Shown piece after piece: positions 8,483 through 17,290 of a stretch of DNA of 64,000 nt. The notes under the pieces were generated by a model. That model did no database searches. It saw nothing but the letters and a program-made list of their open reading frames with translations, and was not told the origin of the DNA. The stretch covers positions 2,170,001 to 2,234,000 of the forward strand of contig NZ_CACVAN010000001.1 in assembly GCF_902726655.1 (NCBI RefSeq), in the 5' to 3' direction. The DNA is from Virgibacillus ihumii. GTDB taxonomy: Bacteria; Bacillota; Bacilli; Bacillales; Amphibacillaceae. The first letter of the stretch is position 1, and the number at the start of each line of letters is the position of its first letter. A program made the position numbers and the translations under genes.

Positions 8483-9568
8483 TTGACCAATAAGAAAATA
8501 TTCATGTCGGTAACTGCAAGTGCTTTCATTGCGTCAGCTTTTATTGGTGTTCAGGATGCCGAAGCTGCTTCATACAAAGTTAAAAGCGGCGATTCACTTT
8601 GGGGCATAGCACAGAAACACAATACGAGCGTCGCAAACTTAAAGGACTGGAACGACTTAAGCAGCAACTTAATTTTCCCAAATCAAATACTGGAAACATC
8701 ATCCAACTCTAACTCTAATTCTACCAATCAATCTACTAATAATAATGGTAAGTCTACATATAAAGTGAAGAGCGGTGACACGCTGAGCGGTATCGCATCA
8801 AAACATAATATTTCATTATCTCAGTTGATGAAGTGGAATAACCTCGATTCCTGGATGATTTATCCTGGTGATGTGTTTGTTGTGACGAAAAATGGCGGTG
8901 GCGAGTCTAATAATGATTCCAGCTCCGACTCTAATACTTCGACAAGCGAACCGGCAACTGGTTCCGCGACGGTATATACGGTTAAATCCGGAGACACACT
9001 ATCTGAAATCGGCGCACAGTATGGCGTTTCAGTCAGGGAACTAAAACGGTGGAATGAATTGTCGTCCAGCTTGATTTACGTTGGGCAGAAGTTGAATATT
9101 GGATCATCGGCGGCAGGATCTGATGCAGGTGAGGGTGCAGGTTCGGATTCTGATTCATCCAGCAATTCCGGCTCAAATTCAAGCGGATCTGCCGTTGACA
9201 CAGACTATAACGTAAACGAGCTGATCAGCACCGCCAAAAGTCTAACAGGCGTCGGCTATGCATGGGGCGGCAGCTCACCATCCGGATTCGACTGCAGCGG
9301 ATTTATTCATTACGTATATAATCAGGCAGGCAAAGACATCAGCCGCATGTCCAGCGCCAGCTACTTTAACCGCGCATTCTATGTAAACAACCCACAAGTC
9401 GGAGATCTCGTATTTTTCGAAAACACCTATACATCAGGCATCTCCCACATGGGCGTTTATCTCGGCAATAATGAATTCATCCACGCCAGCGCAGACGGAG
9501 TAGAAATCACCAACCTGGACAACCCGTATTGGAGCAAACATTTTGATAGCTTTAAGCGGTTTTATTAA
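8483..9568 (+). CDS. Secreted peptidoglycan endopeptidase, three LysM domains plus NlpC/P60
   Basis: The 361-residue protein has a signal peptide ending near AEAAS. Three LysM repeats follow at about residues 31-75, 95-138 and 167-210, each starting YKVKSGD or YTVKSGD, with serine/asparagine-rich linkers. An NlpC/P60 domain at about 250-361 carries the catalytic cysteine in GFDCSGF and histidines in ISHMGVYLG and FIHAS. This is the layout of LytE/CwlS D,L-endopeptidases, which cut the D-gamma-glutamyl-meso-diaminopimelate bond in wall peptides. The start is TTG at 8483 with GAAGGGAG ten bases upstream. A strong terminator follows the stop. Candidate WalR boxes lie upstream. Confidence 0.92.
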   Translation: MTNKKIFMSVTASAFIASAFIGVQDAEAASYKVKSGDSLWGIAQKHNTSVANLKDWNDLSSNLIFPNQILETSSNSNSNSTNQSTNNNGKSTYKVKSGDTLSGIASKHNISLSQLMKWNNLDSWMIYPGDVFVVTKNGGGESNNDSSSDSNTSTSEPATGSATVYTVKSGDTLSEIGAQYGVSVRELKRWNELSSSLIYVGQKLNIGSSAAGSDAGEGAGSDSDSSSNSGSNSSGSAVDTDYNVNELISTAKSLTGVGYAWGGSSPSGFDCSGFIHYVYNQAGKDISRMSSASYFNRAFYVNNPQVGDLVFFENTYTSGISHMGVYLGNNEFIHASADGVEITNLDNPYWSKHFDSFKRFY

Positions 9569-9580
9569 TTTATTATGCAG

Positions 9581-9614
9581 AAAGCCATTCGGTTCTGACC
9601 GAATGGCTTTTTTA
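9581..9614 (+). terminator. Rho-independent terminator of the LysM gene
   Basis: AAAGCCATTCGGT and ACCGAATGGCTTT form a 13-bp stem with a four-base loop, followed by a T run, 12 bp after the stop codon. Confidence 0.9.
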
Positions 9615-9655
9615 ATTTGATAAGAAGATTTTCGGCAGGGGCCGAAAATCAACTG

Positions 9656-10012
9656 ACTCGTGAGTTTGAGCTATTCTCTCCAGACTTTTATGCATTCTCT
9701 CCCGAGTTCGGGCTGCTCTCTCCCGACTTTTACGTATTCTCTCCCGAGTCCGGGCTACTCTCTCCCGACTTTTACGCATTCTCTCCCGAGTTCGGGCTGC
9801 TCTCTCCCGACTTTTACGCATTCTCTCCCGAGTTCGGGCTGCTCTCTCCCGACTTTTACGCATTCTTTCCCGAGTTCAAGCTGCTCTCTCCCGACTTTTA
9901 CGCGTTCTCCCCCGAGTTCGGGCTGCTCTCTCCCGACTTTCACGCATTCTCTCCCGAGTTCGGGCTGCTCTCTCCCGACTTTTACGCATTCTCTCCCGAG
10001 TCCGGGCTGTAT
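9656..10012. repeat. Tandem 42-bp repeat array made of two 21-bp halves, family B (core CTCTCCCGA)
   Basis: About eight copies of a 42-bp unit lie between two convergent genes. Each unit has two 21-bp halves that both begin CTCTCCCGA: one continues CTTTTACGCATT and the other GTTCGGGCTG. Copies differ by occasional single-base changes. Several frames on both strands are open across the array and give repetitive proteins (SPDFYAFSPEFGLL-like), but none has a plausible start signal. The array ends just before the NERD gene stop codon. Confidence 0.93.
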
Positions 10013-10016
10013 CCTT

Positions 10017-10964
10017 TCAAAGCCTCCATATCCTATAATTTTCATCATAATTCAGACCAAAATCTCTTAACAGCTTAGTAGCAATATTTTTTGAATCGAA
10101 TCGCAACCATTTCATACACTCGGAATTTCTAATATACGGCCTAAACAAAATAAAAAAATCTTCTAATGCAGTCTTATGTGCATCTATTGAAAATAACCCA
10201 CACTTTACACACTTCCATCCTTTATACACCCGCTGCATCCCCAGTAACCTGCACTCCGGACACATCACTCCAGGTGACAAATCCCGCAGTTGAATGCCGT
10301 ACTGCCTGATAATATCACGATCATACTCGATGCAATCGCGTAAGATCTGCTTTCCTATTTTCCAATCCGGCAACTGTTTCTGACCAGCATCTGCCAATAC
10401 TTGTTCTTTCTCCAGTATCATGGAAGGAATGCGGGCACCATGTGCGACAACTTTTGCTAGCTCTTTTTCATCCCCTGCCACTTCAATAATGGTGGAGGGA
10501 TCGGCGATGGCGACAAAATAATGGATGGGAATGTCGGGCATGTTATGCTGGAATAAATAATTTTGCAGGTGAAATTGTTGGTTTTCGATTTGTGTGATCG
10601 GGTATTCGAAGCCGGATTCAATAGTTCCGTCGCTACGGATGAGCTGTCGGAGGTTAGTGTTAAAGATGATCTTATCCTTGAAATGTTTCGCTTCTACAAG
10701 GTAAATGGCGTGTTTTCCGCAAATAACATTGTCGGATTGGGAAGCTTTTCCATTTACTTGGAGGCATACATCCTGGATAATTGTGTATCTGGAGGCGAGA
10801 TTGTCGAGGTAATAGTCCACTTTCTTTTCGCCAATATAGCCGCGCTGACGTTTAGCAGCATCCTGCTTCATTTCGGATAGTCTGGGGTAATTGGGTGCCA
10901 GCCTTGGAATGATAGCGTCAAGCTTCACAAGCGGCCGTGGCTTTTTACGTGTTCTGATTTTCAT
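10017..10964 (-). CDS. NERD-domain protein with C-terminal zinc-ribbon-like region
   Basis: The 315-residue protein has a nuclease-related (NERD) domain at about residues 40-150: GYIGEKKVDYYLDNL, then SDNVICGKHAIYLVEAKHF, in which the aspartate and the E-x-K pair match the restriction-endonuclease-like core. Residues about 235-260 contain CPECRLLGMQRVYKGWKCVKC, a four-cysteine zinc-ribbon pattern. The role is unknown; NERD proteins are proposed to bind or process DNA. It is a single gene, and the 42-bp repeat array begins five bases after its stop. Downstream on the other side lies an IS1182 element. AGGAAGTG precedes the ATG. Confidence 0.8.
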   Translation of the reverse strand: MKIRTRKKPRPLVKLDAIIPRLAPNYPRLSEMKQDAAKRQRGYIGEKKVDYYLDNLASRYTIIQDVCLQVNGKASQSDNVICGKHAIYLVEAKHFKDKIIFNTNLRQLIRSDGTIESGFEYPITQIENQQFHLQNYLFQHNMPDIPIHYFVAIADPSTIIEVAGDEKELAKVVAHGARIPSMILEKEQVLADAGQKQLPDWKIGKQILRDCIEYDRDIIRQYGIQLRDLSPGVMCPECRLLGMQRVYKGWKCVKCGLFSIDAHKTALEDFFILFRPYIRNSECMKWLRFDSKNIATKLLRDFGLNYDENYRIWRL

Positions 10965-10992
10965 TCATGTTCACTTCCTGTTTTTCATTCTA

Positions 10993-12831
10993 TTATAAAA
11001 CACTTCCTTTCAAATTAAAATTTGTCAAAATAGACTGCATCACCTGCAAAATGGAATTTTTGAGTACCAAAACGATCCAAAATACCAAAACCTCATACCT
11101 AATCAAAATATGGATCGTGTTTCGAATGCAAAATTTATTTTTCAAAAAAAAAGAGGCTGGGACATAACTAGCCAAAAATAACTTAAAAATGGTTCCGATC
11201 ATCGATTGTTGGTGATCGGAACCATTTTGATTTGGATTATTTTTATGATCTGTTGGTTGATTTACGTTCATGGCAGTGTACTTTCGCAAGTTCACCGCCA
11301 TGAATGCAAATCCTAATTCATTTTCCACTTTCTCTTTGCCCCGTACAGAAAAACGGGTGAAACGCAAATTAGCCTTCAAGAATCCGAAGACTGGTTCCAC
11401 CTCAATTTTACGTTTACCGTAAATTTCACCAGTTTCTTTTTCCGAAAGCTGTTGTCTCGTATATGCTTTTTGTTGCTCCCACTTTTGGTTATAATAAATT
11501 CTTCGGTTATGGCCTTCCTTTGCTTTGGTGCATTGGGATCGTAACGGACAACCGGAACAGTCTTCACATTCATAAACTTTAAATGTCCTTGTATAACCAT
11601 ATCGGTCTGTTCGGTTGGACATATAGCGGAAGGTTAATCTTTTACCATTCGGACAGGTAAAGGTATCATTTTCCTCGCTATATTCCCAATTGGCTACATT
11701 AAAGGCGTTTTCCTTATATTTCTTTTTCTTCTCTTTACGGTATTGGTTATACGTAATCAGTGGCGTGCGTTTCCGATTCTCGATGACGTCTTCGTAGTTT
11801 TGTTCACTTCCATAGCCTGCGTCAGCGACAATATACGTCGGTAGCTTAAAGAAACGTTCCTCGATATGATCCAGAAAAGGAATGAATGTACGTGTATCTG
11901 TCGGGTTTGGAAACACATCATAAGCGAGCGCATATTGTCCTTCTGTCGCAAGTTGCACATTATAGCCTGCTTTCAGTTGGCCATTTCTCATATGGTCATC
12001 TTTCATTCGCATAAACGTGGCATCATGATCTGACTTGGAGTAACTGTTGCGTGTTCCGAAGGATTCCATGTCCTGCTGGTATTTCTGTTTGCGTGCCACG
12101 TAATCCTTAAATTGTTTACGATATTGTTTCGGTGTTTTGCGTTCGGAGCGAAGCCGTTTCCGTTTGCTTCCATCTTCACTTGCTTCGATTTTTTTATTAT
12201 ACGCTTCACCGTTCTCATCCAGCTTTTCGACTCCTTTTTCGAGCTCATCGGCAGATAGCTCATCTGCGCTTTCCCGTTCGATTTCCGGAATAATTTCTTT
12301 TTCCAATAGTTCATCATACATCTGGTTGGACTTCTCCACCAAATTGGCACTGTATTTTTCAATCGCTTTACGCCAAACAAATGTATACTTATTGGCATTC
12401 GCTTCGATTTTGGTTCCGTCCATAAAAATCGCTTCTTCATCTATCTGTTCTTCCTGTACAAGCTGACAACGAAATTGCACGAAGCACTGACGCAATAGTT
12501 CTTTGACCTCTGGATGAACACGGAATCGATTGATGGTGCGATAACTCGGCTCATATCCCTGGGCTAACCACATCATACGTACACTATCGTTCAGTAATCC
12601 TTCCACCTTTCTGCCAGAGAAAACAGATTGCGTGTAAGCACATAAAATAATTTTCATCATCATGCGTGGATGATAAGCTGGACAACCAGTGTCACGTAAA
12701 AAGTTAATGAATGCATCATCCGGAATAGCTTCCACTATGTCATTCACAGCGTAAGCAATATCATCTTCTTGAAGTTTTATTTCTAAATCTAACGGCAAAA
12801 CCACTTGATTCATGTTATAATGTTTAAACAT
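10993..12831 (-). CDS. IS1182-family transposase, copy 1 (C-terminus encoded outside the element)
   Basis: This DDE transposase has its aspartates in IFMDGTKIEANANKY and YIVADAGYGSEQNY and its glutamate in KRKIEVEPVFGFLKANLRFTRF, with a cysteine-rich insert (CEDCSGCPLRSQC). The annotated length of 612 residues is misleading: the element's last codons are ASYVPAS, inside the terminal inverted repeat, with no stop. Translation continues for about 53 codons into flanking DNA. It differs from copy 2 by six residues in one 73-codon stretch. The ATG at 12831 follows GGAGG, which is buried in a leader hairpin. It is probably functional. Confidence 0.9.
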   Translation of the reverse strand: MFKHYNMNQVVLPLDLEIKLQEDDIAYAVNDIVEAIPDDAFINFLRDTGCPAYHPRMMMKIILCAYTQSVFSGRKVEGLLNDSVRMMWLAQGYEPSYRTINRFRVHPEVKELLRQCFVQFRCQLVQEEQIDEEAIFMDGTKIEANANKYTFVWRKAIEKYSANLVEKSNQMYDELLEKEIIPEIERESADELSADELEKGVEKLDENGEAYNKKIEASEDGSKRKRLRSERKTPKQYRKQFKDYVARKQKYQQDMESFGTRNSYSKSDHDATFMRMKDDHMRNGQLKAGYNVQLATEGQYALAYDVFPNPTDTRTFIPFLDHIEERFFKLPTYIVADAGYGSEQNYEDVIENRKRTPLITYNQYRKEKKKKYKENAFNVANWEYSEENDTFTCPNGKRLTFRYMSNRTDRYGYTRTFKVYECEDCSGCPLRSQCTKAKEGHNRRIYYNQKWEQQKAYTRQQLSEKETGEIYGKRKIEVEPVFGFLKANLRFTRFSVRGKEKVENELGFAFMAVNLRKYTAMNVNQPTDHKNNPNQNGSDHQQSMIGTIFKLFLASYVPASFFLKNKFCIRNTIHILIRYEVLVFWIVLVLKNSILQVMQSILTNFNLKGSVL

Positions 12832-12983
12832 AAGGACACCTCCGATGATTATTGTGTGGTTACTTTAATTTTATCAGAAGGTGTCCTTTTTGTTTATTAA
12901 AAGCAAAAAAATAAGCGTGGTCTTTCCACTTAATGGTGGAGACCACGCTTATTCTATTTTACTGGGTTTTGTCCCAGCCTCTT
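11151..12983 (-). mobile_element. IS1182-family insertion sequence, copy 1 (1,833 bp)
   Basis: The ends are the 14-bp inverted repeats AAGAGGCTGGGACA at 11151 and TGTCCCAGCCTCTT ending at 12983. The same 1,833-bp unit is present at 44264-46096, which fixes both borders. No obvious target duplication was found by eye. The element sits 8 bp beyond the stop codon of the M14 carboxypeptidase and 187 bp upstream of the NERD start. Both copies have the same orientation, so recombination between them could delete about 33 kb. Confidence 0.93.
12832..12953 (-). promoter_or_regulatory. IS1182 copy 1 leader: insulating terminator and ribosome-site-masking hairpin
   Basis: Reading toward the transposase, a hairpin of AATAAGCGTGGTC and GACCACGCTTATT followed by a T run (12953-12904) looks like a terminator. 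A second hairpin follows: AAGGACACCT (12888-12879) pairs with AGGTGTCCTT (12841-12832), which contains the GGAGGT ribosome site. A transcript entering from outside would stop or have its ribosome site masked. One started inside the loop would not carry the first arm. Copy 2 has the same region at 45945-46066. Confidence 0.7.
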
Positions 12984-12991
12984 CTAATCAA

Positions 12992-14632
12992 TTATTCTAC
13001 CGTATACGCATTCAAATGCCTATTTCCCATAAACCGATACACCGGCACCTCATCCCCCTCATCCGCAGGGATATAGTTAAAAGTTACATAGCTGTTATCA
13101 TTTTCAGGTTCCAATGCAACTGAAATCAGGTTGGCTGTTGGCTGTGCCATGGTGTAAACATAGCTCCCTTCAGGAAAATGAACTTTTTCCGTAGTGATGT
13201 CCGTTTCCACATTATTGAGGTAATGTCCCTCGTACGGATCATCTGCAATGTTTTGCTCGGTTACAGTGTAGCTTCCCACTTCCAGTGTAACGGACTTGCG
13301 GAGCTTTTTAACCTCAACGCCCTGCGTTTGGAGTTTCTTTGCCACCTTCTCAAACGAAGCCGGCATGATATAAGCGGTTGGACGTTCTCTTACCAATGTT
13401 GGGACACTGTCCAGCGAGCTTCGGTACGCTACTGAAATCTCTTTTGTTGCTCCTTCCGCAATGTCTACTACGGTCAGATTCTCATTCGGGTGCACCGTAC
13501 GTTCACTTTCAACAACGATTTCATCATCATCGTTAGCCTGTCTGCCTTTTTTCACAACATCTTTTCGAACCTTTGCTACCATTTTTTCAATTTGTTTGGC
13601 GTTTTTAGCAGTAATATCCATAATACTCATATGTGAAGTGATTTGACCGACAACACGCCGTTTAAAATTTTCCCGGCCGATACCGATGCCGCGGCTTTCT
13701 ACAAGAAAAGACAGAGAAGGCTGCAGACCGAATGCGTTACGACCAATTCTGGCACCTGTTCCGCCTTCCTGGATAACCGGTTTTTCACCATTCAGACCTG
13801 CACCATAATAATACGTTCTGTTTGAAAATCCATTGTCGGATAAGGTGTTAAGGGTGCCTTCAATATATACGTCGTTGGCAACGTTTCTGATCTTTTTGGG
13901 GATATTCAAATTTCTTCCCGTTAACAACAAAATATCGTGGTATTTTAATGCGCCTTGTTCCCCAACACCTTCCCAATCACTTTCGGTCACACTGTATTCA
14001 TGGGCCTGAATAACAACTTCAGGATCATAATCATTCAAAGCTTTATGAACAGCTTGTACCTCTGGAAGTTCCAGCTTGACATGGTCACGGTTGGCATCCA
14101 GGCCATTTGCTGTTCTTCTTTGAAAAAGATACGAACCATCCGGATTAACCCTTGGAACAATAATGACATTTATTTTATCGAGAATCTTTTCGCCATATTC
14201 ACCTGCTAACTTGTTGGCCATTACCAGAGCTGATTCACCGGCTGCTGGTTCATTTCCGTGAATCTGTGCCTGCAGCCAGACAGTCGGCTTCTTCTTAGGG
14301 TTCGGACCTTTTTGATAAGTGAGCATCGGGATTTCTTTTCCCTCAATCGATTCTCCAATGTTCGTCATTTCAACTAAATCGCTTTCATTATCAAGCTCGT
14401 GAAGAAACGACATCATCTCTTCCTGGGAGGTGAAACTTTTCCCCTCTATTTCAAATGCCGGTGTATCAAAATCTACGTCCGGTTCGGGGTAAAGATCGAG
14501 TACCTGCTCCGGTTGTGAATAATACTTTCCGAAATAAGATGTAAATGCTGCTTCAGCAACGGCAGGAGTCAGCATGATCGTAGAGAGTGCGAGCAATAGC
14601 GAAGCAAGAACAAACGAGAGTTTTTTCAACAT
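12992..14632 (-). CDS. Secreted M14-family zinc carboxypeptidase, paralogue 1
   Basis: The 546-residue protein has a signal peptide (KKLSFVLASLLLALSTIML, cleavage near AEAA). An M14 peptidase domain follows: QIHGNEPAAGES gives the zinc-binding His and Glu, VVIQAHEYS the third ligand, and LSFLVESRGIG a likely general-base glutamate. Family members remove C-terminal residues or cut gamma-D-glutamyl wall peptides. The C-terminal 150 residues contain PTAYIMPASFEKVA and are predicted beta-rich. It is about half identical by eye to the protein at 60710-62368. The ATG at 14632 is chosen because GGAAGG precedes it and the signal peptide starts there. An IS1182 element lies 8 bp after the stop. Confidence 0.88.
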   Translation of the reverse strand: MLKKLSFVLASLLLALSTIMLTPAVAEAAFTSYFGKYYSQPEQVLDLYPEPDVDFDTPAFEIEGKSFTSQEEMMSFLHELDNESDLVEMTNIGESIEGKEIPMLTYQKGPNPKKKPTVWLQAQIHGNEPAAGESALVMANKLAGEYGEKILDKINVIIVPRVNPDGSYLFQRRTANGLDANRDHVKLELPEVQAVHKALNDYDPEVVIQAHEYSVTESDWEGVGEQGALKYHDILLLTGRNLNIPKKIRNVANDVYIEGTLNTLSDNGFSNRTYYYGAGLNGEKPVIQEGGTGARIGRNAFGLQPSLSFLVESRGIGIGRENFKRRVVGQITSHMSIMDITAKNAKQIEKMVAKVRKDVVKKGRQANDDDEIVVESERTVHPNENLTVVDIAEGATKEISVAYRSSLDSVPTLVRERPTAYIMPASFEKVAKKLQTQGVEVKKLRKSVTLEVGSYTVTEQNIADDPYEGHYLNNVETDITTEKVHFPEGSYVYTMAQPTANLISVALEPENDNSYVTFNYIPADEGDEVPVYRFMGNRHLNAYTVE

Positions 14633-14796
14633 GTAACCTTCCTTTCTATTTTTGATAGAAGTCAACAAACTTCCCTTTATTTCGATATACTATCAGTCTA
14701 GCATCATGGAAATTTATTACAATGGGGAATAGTGTCTAAATTTCAAATAGTAAAAATACACTAAAGAGACAGATGGAAAAGGATATAAGGACTATT

Positions 14797-14839
14797 TTAA
14801 AAAAGCATGACCAGCTGATACTCAAGCTGGTCATGCTTT
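14797..14839 (-). terminator. Terminator after the first HAD phosphatase gene
   Basis: A 14-bp stem, AAGCATGACCAGCT with AGCTGGTCATGCTT, is followed on the minus strand by six T residues. It lies about 35 bp beyond the stop at 14873. Confidence 0.85.
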
Positions 14840-14872
14840 GGTTCGAAGATTATAGAAAAATATTTAATGGAA

Positions 14873-15670
14873 CTACAGTACAGCAGCCTCCACCGACTTC
14901 TCAAGATAGCGCTCAATAAACTCCGCCAAACCATCCTTTTCATGATGACCTGTTACAACGTCAGCTGCTGCCTTGGCTTCCTTGCCGGCATTCCCCATTG
15001 CTGCGCCAATCCCGACACGGCGAAGCATCTCCGTATCATTTGGTCCATCGCCAATTGCTGCTGCCTCACTCGGGTTAATTCCAAATGCGTCAAGTAAGGT
15101 TTTGATGGCAGACCATTTCGAAATATCGGGAGCAACCATCTCAAATCCATCCTCCCAATCAATTACTTGTGCTTCCTTTTTAAACAAAGCAGATAATTCC
15201 CGGCATGGTCCACCCGTTCGAATACTGTATTTTAAAACATCCTGATAATTGGCATGCCGTAAATCGCCAATATATTTCGGTCCGATTTGCCCGACCTGCG
15301 TCCAATAATCAATTTCTTCATTTGTATTTTTGCAATAAAACCCGTTTGCTGTATGGATAATTACATTGCACGGGGTTTTGCCTATTAAATGGTAAAACCG
15401 TTCTTCATCCAAGCGAAGCGTGTTCATTTGCATCGCTCTTCCTGTCAACGCATCGTGCGTGACAGCACCATTCAAACAAATCATCGGTGATCGCAATCCA
15501 AGTTCTTTATGGTATGGCGCGGTTATTTCATAGTGCCGGCCTGTGGCCAGAAAAACCTTAACTCCCTGGTTAACAAGTCTGTTAATGGCTGTCCTGTTTC
15601 GGTCGGATATACGGTTTGCTGCTGTTAACAGCGTGCCATCCATATCGATAAACATTGCACGAACACTCAA
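14873..15670 (-). CDS. Cof-type HAD-superfamily phosphatase, paralogue 1
   Basis: The 265-residue protein has HAD motif I FIDMDGTLL, motif II FLATGR, a motif III lysine in the KWSAIKTLL region, and motif IV AIGDGPNDTEML. The cap insertion at about 85-190 is of the C2b Cof/YkrA type. Such enzymes hydrolyse sugar phosphates, pyridoxal phosphate or flavin mononucleotide; the substrate is not predictable here. The start is TTG at 15670 with GAGGAGG seven bases upstream. It stands alone between a terminator and a divergent glycosyltransferase. Confidence 0.88.
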   Translation of the reverse strand: MSVRAMFIDMDGTLLTAANRISDRNRTAINRLVNQGVKVFLATGRHYEITAPYHKELGLRSPMICLNGAVTHDALTGRAMQMNTLRLDEERFYHLIGKTPCNVIIHTANGFYCKNTNEEIDYWTQVGQIGPKYIGDLRHANYQDVLKYSIRTGGPCRELSALFKKEAQVIDWEDGFEMVAPDISKWSAIKTLLDAFGINPSEAAAIGDGPNDTEMLRRVGIGAAMGNAGKEAKAAADVVTGHHEKDGLAEFIERYLEKSVEAAVL

Positions 15671-15940
15671 TCATATTCCTCCTCTTTCGGTTATATCCCC
15701 ATGCTAACACTGGAATATTGAGTGCAAGTAAATTGCATGTGTAAATTCAATAAAATTTTGATCGATGAAATTTTACAAAACTTATCAATCCATTTAACAG
15801 TGTTAAATTAACATTAATTTATGCGAATTTTGACGCTATCAAAAAGAATACATGTTAAAATGATGCTGAAAAATAATAGATTCATCTGTTAAATAAAGCA
15901 GGTAGCCGATAGATTACGCCAAATTAGTGGAGGTATCAGT

Positions 15941-17233
15941 TTGGACTCAGCTGCAACGTTTATCAATAACTTTAATACGATTATATTTCTAATATTTCTA
16001 TTACTTTACGCTTATCAGTTCGTGTACATGTTTGTTGCTTTTAAAATAAAAAAGAACAAGAAATACGAACAGAACCAGCAGAATACCCAGCTTAATAAAT
16101 ATGCAGTGGTTATCGCTGCCCGAAATGAAGAACTCGTCATTAGGCAACTGATAAAAAGTATAAAGAATCAGAAGTATCCCAACGACCTGATTGATATTTT
16201 CGTCGTCGCAGACAATTGCACCGACAATACGGCCGAAGCTGCAAAGCAAGCGGGAGCTACGGTCAGGAAACGTTTCAATAAAAACCAGGTTGGCAAAGGC
16301 TACGCCCTCAACTATATGTTTAATATCATTGAAAAAGAATATGAATCGAAAGGCTATGCCGGTTATTTTGTGTTTGATGCCGACAATCTTCTTGATGAGC
16401 ATTATATAGCAAGAATGAACGCGACTTTCAATAACGGGTACAGAGTCGTCACCAGCTACCGTAACTCTAAGAATTTTGACCAGAATTGGATTTCATCAGG
16501 CTATGCACTATGGTTTCTGCATGAAGCGGAATATCTCAATCTGCCAAGAATGTCCCTTCATACCAGTTGTGCCATTTCCGGCACAGGATTTCTCGTCCAT
16601 GCCGGCCTGATCAAGAAAAATGGCGGATGGATTCACCATTTGCTCACGGAAGACATCGAATTTTCCGTTTCACAAATTATAAAAGGTGAAAAAATCGGGT
16701 ACTGCAGAAATGCCGTATTTTATGATGAGCAGCCGGTGACCTTTAAACAGTCCTGGAGACAGCGATTGCGCTGGGCGAAGGGATTTTATCAGGTTTTTGG
16801 CAATTACGGCAAAAAATTAATCAGCGGCATTTTCACGGGAAAGCGCAATAACTTTTCCTGCTATGATATAGCCATGACCATTCTGCCGGCCGCGCTCATT
16901 TCGTTTCTCAGTATTACCGTCAATGGGTTTTTCTTTCTGGCTGGAACGCTTGAGATAATAGAGGGGAAAAACATTATTAGTACGACGGCTGCAGCGTTTC
17001 TCAGTTCTGTAGGCTGGATTTATGTGATTCTCTTTATACTCGGTGTGATTACAACCGTGACTGAATGGAAGGAAATTCATTGTTCCAGGTGGAAAAAAGT
17101 AGCATATACCACCACGTTTCCATTGTTTATGCTCACTTATATTCCAATCGCTGTTACAGCCCTATTTAAGGACGTTAAGTGGAAGCCGATCACACACACC
17201 GTGGCGAAATCGGTTGAAGATGTTCGGTACTGA
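15941..17233 (+). CDS. Membrane GT2-family glycosyltransferase
   Basis: The 430-residue protein has one N-terminal membrane helix (FLIFLLLYAYQFVYMFVAF) and a GT2 domain. The domain carries VVIAARNEE, a DADN metal site, TED and the QRLRWAKGF motif of processive synthases. At least three membrane helices follow from about residue 300. The layout matches hyaluronan/poly-N-acetylglucosamine synthase-like enzymes that polymerise and extrude a glycan. The product is unknown. The start is TTG at 15941 with GTGGAGG seven bases upstream. It is monocistronic, followed by a shared terminator with the convergent betaine-binding gene. Confidence 0.88.
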   Translation: MDSAATFINNFNTIIFLIFLLLYAYQFVYMFVAFKIKKNKKYEQNQQNTQLNKYAVVIAARNEELVIRQLIKSIKNQKYPNDLIDIFVVADNCTDNTAEAAKQAGATVRKRFNKNQVGKGYALNYMFNIIEKEYESKGYAGYFVFDADNLLDEHYIARMNATFNNGYRVVTSYRNSKNFDQNWISSGYALWFLHEAEYLNLPRMSLHTSCAISGTGFLVHAGLIKKNGGWIHHLLTEDIEFSVSQIIKGEKIGYCRNAVFYDEQPVTFKQSWRQRLRWAKGFYQVFGNYGKKLISGIFTGKRNNFSCYDIAMTILPAALISFLSITVNGFFFLAGTLEIIEGKNIISTTAAAFLSSVGWIYVILFILGVITTVTEWKEIHCSRWKKVAYTTTFPLFMLTYIPIAVTALFKDVKWKPITHTVAKSVEDVRY

Positions 17234-17255
17234 ATGTTCCTTTAGCCAGCTATAT

Positions 17256-17287
17256 AAAAAACATCCAGCCGCAGCTGGATGTTTTTT
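17256..17287. terminator. Bidirectional terminator between the GT2 gene and the betaine-binding gene
   Basis: AAAAAACATCCAGC and GCTGGATGTTTTTT form a perfect 14-bp stem with a four-base loop. Terminal A and T runs make it work in both directions between convergent genes. Confidence 0.92.
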
Positions 17288-17290
17288 AGT

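Noticed and set aside
9612..10078. Repetitive reading frames in family B on both strands
   Set aside because: They are pure repeat translations overlapping a terminator and the NERD gene end, with no start signals.
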